Shown here: positions 36,113-47,120 of the stretch, in pieces
How the letters are laid out: each line of letters opens with the position of its first letter
How positions within the stretch are numbered: position 1 is the first letter of the stretch
Source: Schistosoma mansoni
Taxonomy: Eukaryota; Platyhelminthes; Trematoda; Strigeidida; Schistosomatidae
DNA length: 64,000 bases
Assembly (NCBI RefSeq): GCF_000237925.1
Contig: NC_031502.1
Span: 40,134,557 to 40,198,556, forward strand
Direction: 5' to 3'
The notes under the pieces: generated by a model
What the model saw: only the letters and a program-made list of their open reading frames with translations
Told to the model about the DNA's origin: nothing
The model's database searches: none
Program-made: the position numbers and the translations under genes

Positions 36113-37335
36113 CAATTGATACCAATCGTTTTCAATGAACAATGTAGGACGAATAAAAAAATAAAACAAAAGACAAGTGAACACTAGGTAGATTCACTCT
36201 TTATTTACTTAATATCTAAAAAAAACATAATTGTAATGAACTGGAAATTAATAAAAAAAACATTGAATTTATTAAAGGAAATACATACTCAATTTGTGGT
36301 TGAGCAACTCTTTTACATGTATATATGTATATATAATGCTCACTTTTTGTAGGATATAAAATCATTTTAAATGAATAAATAAATAAATAAATATGCGCTT
36401 TTTTGATTTATGAGGAAAAAAGGGGAACAAAAAACAATCACTGAATTACCTAGTGAGTTGTTTTTTTTTAATTTCTGTCATTCAGTATTCTGATTTATTT
36501 TTTTAAAATTTTTTTCTCTATATCACACAAACACACAAACATGTACCAGGTTTCAGTAGATATTTATGTTCAATTTTTTTTTGGAGGGGGGGATTGTATA
36601 TTTCTCCGGTTATTGATGTTTATTTACGTATTATTTCATAAATAATAATAAAATATATCCACCATGATAGACACATGTTTGTATTACAGTAATATAAACA
36701 TATTGAATAGAAATAAGGAAGAAAAAGTATAACTAGAGAAATAGAGACAGCTCCAAAAATGGAAAATATGACTGAAAGAAATGTATAAACTCATAAAAAG
36801 AAGGAAATTGGAAATCAAATGAAAATTCTAATTTTCTGATGAATAAGGGTCAGTAATATATAAAAGGTATTAGTCATTTAACTGATTAATAAGTAGATAA
36901 ATCATATATGGATCCGACATCACCATTACTATCAACAACAATAGCAAAGGTAATTTCAATTATAGAAACTTTATCAACATAATACAATGATCATAATCAT
37001 ATGAGTAGAAGAGTTTAGCTTTGAATAACTATAATAATAATAATAATAGTAAAGGTTTTGATTTTAAGAAAAGAAAGAAAAAATTATGGTAAAAAAAAGA
37101 TTAGTTGAGTCAATTCTATTGTAAATGTGTAAAAATGAATTACAAATCATGAAGGAATAGAAAAAAACCAACAGCTTATATGTGTAGAATTAGATTATAA
37201 TGAATGAATGTACACGTTACATTTATCTTAGCTTTAGGGTATTATTTTGTAATTTCTATAAGAAGTCAAATTGAAACGTTATGACATTCTTTTATTGTAC
37301 ATAATTGCAAAGTATTCAATAAAATGATTGTTTTT

Positions 37336-37710
37336 TAAAGTTGAAAGCATGAGTCAATTGAAGCTAGACCACCATAGAAAACCTCGAAGTACTGGACGGC
37401 CGTTTCGTCCTATTGTCGGACTCCTCAGCAGTACGCATCCACGATACCGCCCAGTGAGATTCAAACCCAAGACCTACCAGTCTCGCGTCAGAGTACTTAA
37501 CCGATAGACCACTGAGCCGACATCCGATGATGTTTATGTCTAACTTCAACCGATCCACGAAGTTGAGCAACCGTTCACCAATTGTCTTCAGTGAGTTCAT
37601 ATCTTACAACAGCCGTCCAGTGCTTCCAGGTTTTCCTTTGTGATCTAGCTTCAATTGGCTCATGCTTTCAACTATGAAAATACTGAAATCTCCACAAAAC
37701 CCCTTCTGAT
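37336..37710. mobile_element. Family B SINE, inverted composite with 16-base target duplication
   Basis: A minus-strand copy (to about 37608) with an intact hammerhead is followed by a plus-strand 3' part (GCCGTCCAGTGCTTCCAGG onward). TAAAATGATTGTTTTT flanks the whole unit at 37320-37335 and 37711-37726. Confidence 0.88.
37389..37434 (-). ncRNA. Hammerhead ribozyme in family B SINE, covarying stem I
   Basis: The core CTGAGGA, GAAA and GTC is intact with stem II GTCC/GGAC and stem III ACGG/CCGT. Stem I is GTACTG/CAGTAC where the family form is GCACTG/CAGTGC: two changes that keep the base pair. It is in sense orientation within the 12 kb DDR intron. Confidence 0.78.
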
Positions 37711-38325
37711 TAAAATGATTGTTTTTGTACGTAAATAATGACAGTGGACAAAACTATACTTCAAAAGTAAACTCAAATTAAATCAAAGAAAATATACTCT
37801 TGAACAATTATCTTGTAATTGCATACTAAATAATAATACCTAAGCTCTCGTTAAAGCATCAGGAATCAATTTAAATGGTAGCTTTACGACCAGTATTATG
37901 TACATGACTAATTGATAAGCATTGACTAGCTTTTGTGACAGTATTTTAATGGACTTCAATTTGGTTGTCTCAGGCTATCGAGTTCATCATATACTGAGTT
38001 CAGTCTAGTTGTTCTATCCCAGTTGAATATTTATCTTTTAAAAAAATGTACAAATAATTACAAACCATCTGATTTAAATTCTGACTCTTAGTAGAGCAGA
38101 TAATAATATCGTTTCTTTTAGAAGTCTCATCATAACATATTAAAGATAAATTAAAACAAGGGATTACCTTCCCATAAATTTATGATCATGATGCGCAATC
38201 TCAAATACATATAAATATATAAATATATAATTATATATGCGTATACACAACTTAATTATATGGTTAAGCAACAGTTTAAAAAACATTTTCAACAATTTTG
38301 AATCAACATAGCAATGAAATATCAA

Positions 38326-38635
38326 TGTACATCCTGTGCGAATTACTTCGAAATTGCCTTAAATCACAAGCATTATATGCAGAAATGTATGATGGCTATC
38401 AGTAGAATCTAGGATGCGCGTTTTGTCCCATTTGGGACTCGTCAGCTAGCTAGTGGCTTTCTTGACTCAGTGGCTGAGTGGATATAACTATAACGTTCGA
38501 AGCCAATGGTACTACTCTAAAGTCATGGAGTGAACACCAACTCTGGGATACAGGTAAATAAAGCTGATTAGCCCCAAGTGGAACTAAATACGCGTCCTGT
38601 CTTCCACTGCTAGCCACTACCCATTTCTGTTTATA
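38326..38635. mobile_element. Family A SINE, inverted composite
   Basis: The minus-strand piece (to about 38452) stops at the 5' edge of the ribozyme (AGCTGACGAG on the minus strand). The plus-strand piece starts with the tRNA-like head and runs past a decayed hammerhead. Confidence 0.78.
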
Positions 38636-39218
38636 TTAATCGAATATTGTTTTAGAGAGCATTGGAATTAAAAATTTCATGTGTAAATGCTACATTTTCA
38701 ATGGTGATAAATCTATGTCCTGTTCTATGATTGAAATTTTAACACTTCAAAATCAGTGACCAGTATTCAAAACCGATATATATTTAACTAAACTAGTGTT
38801 TAAGTAAGTATATTTATATAATGTGCATAAATCTTCGACCTGATGTCTGATATCAATTAAGTGAAACGACTGCCAGCTCACAACTAGATTTATTCTTCAA
38901 CAATGAAGAAATATTCAAAATTTGCATCTATAAAAGACTGTAATTAGAAAGTTTGCTCGCATCATATTGCGACATCCACTTGTAGATTTCAGTAAGCTTA
39001 CTAGTACTACACATTTATTAAGTAGTGTTATTCAGTTCATTAAAGCCCGGCAAAAGAGACATGACAATTTCGTTCATTGGAAAGACTTCATTTTTGTCTG
39101 GTATTATTGTGGAAAACAATTTATGTCTGAGTGTTTCTATACTTGTTTTTGAGGTGATATCTTAAGACTTTGAATTGGTAAATAATATAGATCCTTAACA
39201 TAATGATATATTCCATCA

Positions 39219-39342
39219 ACTCCGCCTGTAGCTCCTCCGGGGGCTACTGCAGGTCCCAAGCCCGGATAAAGGAGGAGGGTTGGGAATGGGGTTAGCGACC
39301 CCATCCCATAGAAAACCAATTCGCTAAAAAAACGCTAACCAG
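39219..39342 (+). mobile_element. 124-base structured repeat (RTE 5'-end-like) with target duplication
   Basis: The unit runs from ACTCCGCCTG to CGCTAACCAG and is flanked by ATATATTCCATCA at 39206-39218 and 39343-39355. It has a CTCCTCC/GGAGGAG stem, a strong hairpin (ATGGGGTTAGCGACCCCAT) and a loop segment GGTTAGCG complementary to CGCTAACC at its 3' end. Confidence 0.88.
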
Positions 39343-40024
39343 ATATATTCCATCATGAATGAGGAAATATTTTCTTTGGACAGATAAATAATAAACATAT
39401 TGACTTGTCAACTAAAACGTGAATTCAAATAATATACATTTTTAACATAATGTTTTAAACGAGTTCATGAAAAGTATCTTCTAGGTTCTGTAGTTACATT
39501 AATATCTATATAGCCACTTGGTGGATTTGCTATACCATAAAAAGAACGAATTGGTGAATCCACAGAGTTTAAACTTTCGGCATGATCACAGTATGAGGAC
39601 ATATTTTACATTACCTCAAAATCATTCTAAAACCTCAGGTGTTCCGGTTCAACAACTATATATACCGTTAATCAACTTTTATCTAGGTTTATATCTATTC
39701 TAAGCATAAATTACAAATTTATGGTACAACTTCATTATCTCATCTTGTCTTAAGAATTAGAAACAAAACCATAACCTACAAATGAAGTATTTTTATTAAT
39801 CTGGATGTTTATAAGATGAAACAATATTCAAGTTTCGTAGTCCATAGAAATCAGATTGAAGTTTAATATTTACGTTGTTTAATTTTCAAGCTCCGATTGT
39901 TATATTTCTAGGGGAATGTTTGTTCATTACTAATTAAATTATTAAAAAATTAGTTAATTTTCTGTGTTAAACAATGAAGTGTTTGTGATAATAAAATGAG
40001 GGGTTTGTAAAGAATGTCAGATGT

Positions 40025-40500
40025 CTTAAGATCACGAACCGAATTAAGTTCGACAGCTGTTTGGAACCAGAAGCAGTGGAAAGCTGTTACGTTCAACTAT
40101 GTGACTTCGTAGAGATGGGGATCCACAGCAAAATCGTGGATCGAATCCAAGCTTTTTAAGTTAAGCTGCAAGAGCTAACCGATGACTAATTTGGAGAGGG
40201 AATTTCCGGAGTTCTAGTAAAAGGTTGTGATCAATGGAGATCAACTGTTTCAGGTGTCAGGCTATCACCTACAAAAGACGAATGAAATATAGTTGGGTAA
40301 TATCACGAGCTGATTGAAAGACATGTAAACTATTAGATATTGGCATAATAGTCCAGAGCCTAAACTCATTTTGTGAGAAATGATGGTCATGGATTCCATT
40401 CCCTGTGTAGTCGTGGGCAAGAATTGCCAAGGAGTTCTATCGTAGAATGAAATAGCTGTCCAATGCTCCTTGATTTTCAATAGTTATCGAACTTAGGTGG
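40025..40500. mobile_element. Family B SINE, old inverted composite
   Basis: Decayed family B motifs occur in minus then plus orientation, with leader-like text (GGAGTTCTAGTAAAAGG) near 40205. Divergence is high, so the insertion is old. Confidence 0.55.
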
Positions 40501-40756
40501 GTTTTTATCACAAAAATGTTAATAGTAAGCATCTTTTCAAACCGATTTGGCGTTTCATCGTTTATTATTAACATACACCATACGACCATTTTGAACATTA
40601 CATTACATATAATTTATGGTCATACTCATTATTATTGATGAGGAGACTCATGCATACCCTAATTTAAAGATTATAAACATTATATAGATAATGACGAAGC
40701 ACACCGAATTCTGTTTAAAAACCTCTACCGCCTTCAGCTGTAACGTTGGAAAAACC

Positions 40757-40930
40757 AAGACTATCTAGTTAAATGGATAATGCGATGACGTTTGAAGCCA
40801 ACGATACTGAGTTCGAGTCCCAGAGTGAACATCAATTCTGGGATTCAAGTACATCGACCTGACGAGTCCCAAACAGGACGAAATGCGCATCTTGGATTCC
40901 ACTGCTAGCCGCCATCTATCTTTGCTTATA
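40757..40930 (+). mobile_element. Family A SINE
   Basis: A partial unit from the A-box region to CTATCTTTGCTTATAA, with B box GTTCGAGTCCC. Confidence 0.8.
40851..40899 (+). ncRNA. Hammerhead-like core in family A SINE
   Basis: CTGACGA, stem II GTCC/GGAC, GAAA, a perfect ATGC/GCAT stem III and an ATC triplet are present. Stem I is weak, so cleavage would be less efficient if it occurs. Confidence 0.5.
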
Positions 40931-41181
40931 AAAACCAGCTATTGTTATAAAGGATTCTACGAACTTACAATGTTTAAACCTTGTCAATATTAGAAACTAA
41001 TGGAATTTGTTTGTTTAATTTAAAGACAAAAAGGATACATTTCAAATGAGAAGGATTTGATTGGAAGCCGATACATGAAAGTTTTATTATTTTCATTCTT
41101 AATAAATAAAACCTTAAATTTCATTTCAAATAGTCCATGATAATTTTCATTTTCTCAGTATCTCTAAGGCATTTTTATACC

Positions 41182-41345
41182 AGAAGGGGTTTTCGTGGAT
41201 ATTATAGTAATTTCAATAGTTGGGATCATCAGTCAATTGAAACTAGGTCCTGGGTTTCAATCCCTCGAGGCGTGATCGTGGATGCGCACCACTGAGGAGT
41301 CTCACAATAGGACGAAACGGTATCCACTGCTTCCAAGTATTCTTA
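41182..41345. mobile_element. Family B SINE, inverted composite
   Basis: A minus-strand tail (to about 41246) is joined to a plus-strand piece starting TCCTGGGTTTCAATCC. The core CTGAGGA and GAAA is present but stem I is mismatched. Confidence 0.78.
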
Positions 41346-41998
41346 CATCATGTAAATTGTATACATTATCTGTTATTAGTAAATCAATACTTCATTTACG
41401 AATTGATTTATGAAAAAAAATCAATTTTCTTCTACTTCTCTGAAAAATGTCAACTCAACAGTATTTCAAAAATTCACAAAACAGATATCAGATGATTATT
41501 TTCCCGCAACTATCAGCTATCATGCAACCAATCAAATAATCAATAAAACATCTAATTGAATCAACAACAGCAACAACAAAAAATGGAAATGTTATTGAAA
41601 AACTTTTTTAATGAATCTAACTGGTTTGAATAATGAAATTTTTTCTTGGAAACAATGTTAACGGTTTTTGTTGTTGTTGTTGTTATCAAGGAATTCTTTT
41701 CTTGAAAATTCGCTCTTCCTTTTTTAACATTTAGATATTGAATCTAAAGTTTGTTTGTACAATCATGTTTTAATAAATAAATTTGACAGGATATTTAATT
41801 CTACACATTTTGTATCAGATACTTTGAAAAGTTTCGTTATTGATGTAATGCGTTAATTCTACGAGTGTATCACTTTATAATCATTGACGATTTCATCTCT
41901 TACCGAAATTGGTAGTTTTATTGTATAAACATCGTAATTCTTTTGAATCTAATATCTGAACAGCCCAAGTTTACGTCACTTTTGATTAAATGTATGTT

Positions 41999-42455
41999 GC
42001 TCCCGAATGCCCTGGTACGGTCGAGAGTGGGGAGAGTTCGCTCTCCCTCACGAAATGCTCTCACATGGCCACGCGTATACAGCGCCACTGCCACGGAAAG
42101 GCGAACGTCTGGCGCTTTAACCGGGTTGATGGACATGGAAAGTCCACCTAGGGGAGTTGGAAAACCCTGATTCCAAACCAGTGGTGCACATGGGCTCCGG
42201 TATCCTGAGGGAACAAATGGCATATAAATCTATTATTGGTCACCGGCTACCATGGGACTGCATCTCCTCACGATGCTCCACTGCCTTGTGGATCCGACCT
42301 TAAGGTTAATGGTTCCGGGCGTGGCCCCCTAAGAAAACCACCTGTTTCAGTTTGGGCACCCGGGCAGTGTCACAGCCCTCACACCAATCAAGTGAGATTT
42401 GTGTGGCGCATATATATCTGGTGCCCCTTTCGGTCCAATATTTATGTGTTTAAGT
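41999..42455 (+). mobile_element. AAAT-tailed retroposon (family C)
   Basis: It runs from GCTCCCGAATGCCCTGG to GTGTTTAAGTAAAA with an internal deletion near 42100. Flanks share an imperfect AATGTA motif. Confidence 0.82.
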
Positions 42456-43144
42456 AAAATATAACACATTTAATGTACACAAACCATTTTATCCTTTCAA
42501 AGCAATGAAGATTCATTGATATTTAATAAGAAGTACATTGTTGCATTGTATATAGTTTAAGGAAACTATTTGAATAATTGAATGATATAGATGGAGTCAT
42601 ATTCTACAAATTCCCTTACTATTTTTAATGTAATCTCTTAATTTCAACCAAAGAATTCTTAAGCTTGTAAGTTAGAATAGTATCTTTTTCGAAACTTAGA
42701 GTTAAGATGTCCAGTTTTTCTTAAAAAAAACTCATTCATCTCCACGTATTCAAATAAGTCTGGTAACTACTGCCAAATAGTATTGGTTTGTCTCTGATCT
42801 AGATTAATGGATGAATAATCATTGATATTACTTAGACATGTATAAGTATCATTATCTATGGATGATTTAACCGCAAGAGATATTGAAGTCAGACAGTTTA
42901 AAAAAAAGAGATTCAACAACAGTAACAACAAAAACTGGACATAAAAACAACAAAACAAGCATTGAAATTCTATTTCAAAGATTATATCTCCTTAAAATAT
43001 ATAACAATAATAATGATACTACTTAAACATTAACTAAGAGAAATTTTAAAAAAATATGAAAATATTGTAACAATTAGGATTTCTTGACATTATAATATTG
43101 TTATAGTTCATTGACTACATTTTTTTATAACACGATTTTTTTAT

Positions 43145-43378
43145 ATAGTTGAAATTATGAGTCAATTGAAGCTAGACTACCATGGAAAACATGAAAGCAC
43201 TGGACGGCCAACTCTTCCTAGTGTGGGACTCCTCTATCTATGTCTATCTTCAACCAATCCACGAAGTTGAGCAATCATTCACCAATGCCTTCAGTGAGTT
43301 GATATCTCCCAACAGACCTGGTTGAACTCCAGTGGTTACTACTTCTCACTAGAACTCCAGGAAATACCTGATGGATCC
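43145..43378 (-). mobile_element. Family B SINE with internal deletion
   Basis: The 3' part stops at GAGGAGTCCC inside the ribozyme and the leader follows directly, so the tRNA-like head is missing. Confidence 0.75.
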
Positions 43379-44050
43379 AGTTTTTAACAATAAAATTGTT
43401 CTGATAAATATTATTTTATAAAATTCAAGGAAATTAGTTTTCTTTTTGTTTTTTTACCATGGTTAGGTTAACTAAAATGTCTACTTAATTATTGGATTGT
43501 TAGAATTTATCCTTTTTTAAATTATTGAATGAATAATTTATAATCATACATGGTTCAATTATTTTATTATCATTAGATAGTGGATGAGGTTTTTTTCATG
43601 TTAGATGTTCCCCTCCCCCGGCAACAACAAAAAAATAGAACGACTTATGATGTTAATTGTTTTAGACAGATTTTTTGTTTTATTTCAATACTATTCAGTA
43701 ATGTATATAGTCGTTATATTTTTCTTTATATTTCTATTTGTAAATTATCCTAGTATATAAGATAGCTATATGATTGATAAGTTAACCCACTGAATTCTAT
43801 AACTAATGTTATTTAATTCTGATTTAGTTTTTCTTACAACAATAATGATCTTAGTCTGTATCAGTGGGTTTTTATGGCTTTATTTAATAAGATCAGGTTC
43901 TATTTAAAGTGACTTGTATATTATCTTTACTAACCAGAACTCCAGGGTTATGTTCTGTTAACCTAAAATTTGGAGAAACCTATGTCATGGAGTAATTCCT
44001 TGTCAAGATGGAATAATATGATGTAATTAAGGAGAGTTGTGAAATTACAT

Positions 44051-44290
44051 CTAGAGTGAACATCAACTCTGAGATGCAGGTACATCCACCTGACAAGTCC
44101 CAAATAGGACGAAACGCGCATCCTGGATTTCACTGCTATTCATCATACTTCTTTGCTCATAATGCTTGTGAATTAAGGCTATATCGAGGCAATACTCACA
44201 CTATGTACATATGTCAATAAGAGACTGATCAATTGCTGTGTTAAACGTCGATGAGGAAATGCCAGTAAACAATACTGTGTGAATTTGGAA
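44051..44290 (+). mobile_element. Family A SINE, lacking tRNA-like head
   Basis: It begins at AGAGTGAACATCAAC and runs to the family tail. The core reads CTGACAA, so the hammerhead is broken. Confidence 0.8.
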
Positions 44291-44334
44291 TTTATTCTGT
44301 TTATATTTACCATTTTTTTCAAAACAGTGTATAT

Positions 44335-44630
44335 AATATTGTGATATGTGCTACTTGTGTCTATAGACATAAGTAGTATGTAACACCGATCAAAAGTTGA
44401 ATGGCTGGAAGCAGAGTGTTAAGAAGAACGAATTGAAGAAGACGGAAACGGAAATAGGAAGGAAGTGTGAATTGGAAGAATCAGACAAAATGTAAAGGAT
44501 GATTGATAGAAGCTTTGTAAATGAAGCATTTAATGTATGATTCTTATATTTTACAAAAATATTCTGTAATTTCATATTTAAAAAATAGTTTGGTTGTCCC
44601 TACCTGAGTTTTCGTCCATTACAATATGAA
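44335..44630 (+). repeat. Family E dispersed repeat next to a DDR exon
   Basis: Begins GATATGTGCTACTTG and ends CCATTACAATATG, stopping about 15-20 bases from the donor of the exon at 44650. Confidence 0.75.
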
Positions 44631-44649
44631 TAAGATGTTGTTGACTTAC

Positions 44650-44758
44650 CGAGCAGCAGAAGCTCCATGTTGTAAAGTAGCAGCACTCGAATGTTGAAAT
44701 GAAGTATCAGGGACCAAAATACGGTCAGCAAGTAGACGTGAATTACAACCAATCGAAA
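44650..44758 (-). CDS. ddr: Discoidin domain receptor, exon encoding start of discoidin domain
   Basis: This is the first exon seen of a discoidin domain receptor, a single-pass receptor tyrosine kinase that binds collagen at the cell surface. On the minus strand a TTTTTTCAG acceptor precedes it and a CG|GTAAGT donor ends it. It encodes SIGCNSRLLADRILVPDTSF followed by an Ala/Ser-rich end. This aligns with the start of the mature human DDR1/DDR2 discoidin domain (CRYPLGM...IPDxDI...STAAR). Cys4 of the visible protein matches the first discoidin disulfide cysteine. The exon begins with two bases that finish a codon, so an upstream exon ending in phase 1, presumably with the signal peptide, is missing. 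It ends in phase 2, which fits the exon at 32725. A dispersed repeat stops about 20 bases from the donor. Recognition rests on the joined exons; this exon alone would be weak. Confidence 0.82.
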
Positions 44759-45354
44759 CTGAAAAAATAATAAATAAGAATGAACATGATTTTTAAAAAA
44801 CAAATTAGGTCGTATCACGTAAAATTAAGTAAATCATGTGATGAAAATTATAGTACGTAGGTATTTCTTTATATTTCATGGAGTATCTTAGATCATACCA
44901 TTTCCCCATCACCCTATGTCAGAAGTTCTTAGACTAACAAATGTTAACACATTAGTTTGAAGGTCTTTATGCCCTTTATGGGAAAGGGAATGTAACGTCA
45001 CCAAAGTGTATTATTGATGAATCACGAACCAGTCTTAAAATCCGTTTTTTACTTTCTAATTCTCACAGGTTCTTTAGTTGCATTCATTTATTCATGAAAT
45101 TTATCTTCAATATCTTAATTGTTTAACAATCTATAGTTTACTAATGTATAAGATCCCTATGCCATAATTTCTAGACTACAACCAACGCTATGCTTTGAAA
45201 TTCATTTAATTTACTCTTGTTGAATCAGTCGTTTAATTAATCTACATATGATAAGTGTGATAAACTGATATTTGTGTAGCACTTAACATTTACTTGAGTA
45301 AAATGATAAGGAATATATATTTTGGTAGCATTATTGATATTTAATTCAACTAGA

Positions 45355-45470
45355 GTAGTTCTAGAGTTACTGCTGGTTCAAAGTTCGGGTAAAGAAGGAA
45401 GTTTGGACAAGAGGTTATCAACCTCATTCCCCCCCAAAACAATGAACTTTTTCTAAAGAAACATTAAATC
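45355..45470 (+). mobile_element. 124-base structured repeat, decayed copy
   Basis: The order of motifs (GAGTTACTGCTGGTTC, GTAAAGAAGGA, AACCTCATTCCCCCCC) matches the repeat, but with many changes. Confidence 0.5.
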
Positions 45471-45789
45471 AGAAGAAAATCATCTACACTATAATCATTG
45501 TTCATAAAAATACCTTAAATTCTAAACTCAATCGTGAATCACCAATTAGAGTATTTGTTTGTTCTTTCCAATGGAATAAGTTATAAAGAATCTCAGTTTT
45601 TCCAATTTATTTTATAAGTTATCTTTATTAGATGACTGTGGACATGTAAAAGTGCAACAATAGATGATTAACAAACATTTCGTCACTTTTTTATTTGATA
45701 TTCATCAGACAATAATAATTGAATCATTGAAGATATATGATTTCAAAAAAATTCTTCAATGACAAACTAGGTACTAATTATTGTTATTA

Positions 45790-45946
45790 TCAGAAGGGGT
45801 TTTGTGGAGATTTAGTATTTTCATAGTTGAAAGCGTAAGTCAATTGAGGAGTCCCACAATAGGACGAAACGGCCGTCTAGTGCTTCCAGGTTTTCCCTGG
45901 TGATGTAGCTTTAATTGACTCATGCTTTCAACTATGAAAATACTAA
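45790..45946. mobile_element. Family B SINE, fold-back composite
   Basis: The minus-strand tail (to about 45848) is joined at TTGA to a plus-strand piece starting GGAGTCCCAC inside the ribozyme. Together they form a palindrome with outer arms of about 35 bases. Confidence 0.83.
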
Positions 45947-46861
45947 TTATTGTGTTTGAATCATCTTATATATTCGTAAATATCTAGAAATATAGTCATT
46001 CATAAATATGAATAATCTTATTGATATAATAATAATGACAGTAATCCCTAAAGGCTTGTAATCTCTATAATTAGTTTAGCTGAAATATACACTGACTATT
46101 TTTCCCCTTAACAATTTGTCTGTCTCAATCTGTTCAGCCTTAATTCTTACTGTCTGCCTGCTAAATTTTAATTTTCTTTTTTTACTATACATGAAATTCC
46201 TAATATTGTAGTAGATCATTTTAATGAAATAAACCGATACTAACATTATTATTCTCCCTTAGATGATATAGATAAGGTCAGAATAGTGATGAAATTGTCT
46301 CTTGTGTTCTTTCTATTAGGAATGTGTATGTGATTCGAATGAAATTTACATATAAATAGAAATGATAGACAATTTTAATTCCGTTTTTTTTTGTTTGGTT
46401 GCAATTTTATGTATATTCAGACTGTAAAAAATTAGAAAGCTTATTCAGTAGAGCACTTTATCCTTTCATATATGGGAACAAACCATTTCCACGTACAAGG
46501 ATATATATATATGATAAATAAGAATAGTTAATGAAGCAAAAATATGGAATAATAAAAACGTAACATTTATATGTTTAAGTTATAAAACAGATACATTTTC
46601 TAAAGTAATATAAGCATTACATTACATTGTATTAAATTGATAAAGAGTACCCACGTACAATGTATTGATATGGAAACCTAATAATTTACATGAATCATCA
46701 TTGAATTTGTATTTTCACAATATATTGTATACATAAATACAGATAATTAACAAAACTATTAAAATTATGAACAAATATGGTGAAACCACTTTTTAACTTA
46801 TTCTTTTATGCAAAAAATCTACTAATTTTTGACATATTATTATTACAGTTTTTTCAAGGTT

Positions 46862-47120
46862 ATTTAGTGATTTTAAATATGTCGCTCAATTCCGTGGATA
46901 GGCTGAAGTTAGACATCAACACCGTTGGATGCCGGCTCGGTTGTTTAAAGTTTAAGCGCTCGCGCGCGAGACTGATAGGTCCTGGGTTCGAGTCCCGCGA
47001 GGCGGGATCATGGATGCGCACTGCTGAGGAATCCCACAATAGGACGAAACGGCCGTCCAGTGTTTGCAGGTTTTCAATGGTGTTCTAGCTTCAATTGACT
47101 CATGATCTAAACTATATAAA
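46862..47120 (+). mobile_element. Family B SINE, near full length
   Basis: It contains the second leader part (GAAGTTAGACATCAACACC), a GC-rich tRNA-like head (GCGCTCGCGCGCGAGACTG), B box (GGTTCGAGTCCC), hammerhead and tail. Confidence 0.85.
47018..47063 (+). ncRNA. Hammerhead-like core in family B SINE
   Basis: CTGAGGA, GAAA and the triplet GTC are present. The closing pair of stem II is altered (A instead of G after the core) and stem I ends CAGTGT, so activity is less certain than for the copies at 7593 and 37389. Confidence 0.5.

Larger units (their letters stand above)
32726..44649 (-). other. ddr: DDR intron, 12 kb
   Basis: This is the longest intron seen, between two phase-2-compatible exons. 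It contains many family B SINEs, family A SINEs, one retroposon, the 124-base structured repeat, two family E repeats and the 225-base direct duplication. The stretches 36120-37310, 37730-38320, 38640-39200 and 39360-40020 are AT-rich with nothing named. Confidence 0.75.

Noticed and set aside
37336-37710. Interpretation of family B composites as DNA transposons with terminal inverted repeats
   Set aside because: The inverted ends are the SINE 3' tails, the internal junctions vary between loci, and direct single copies with only one tail are common.
42767-42958. Minus-strand open frame starting with a hydrophobic, signal-peptide-like stretch
   Set aside because: It lies after the 44650 exon in transcription order, and the 44650 and 32575 exons already join in phase. 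The Leu run comes from an AACAACAA-type repeat.
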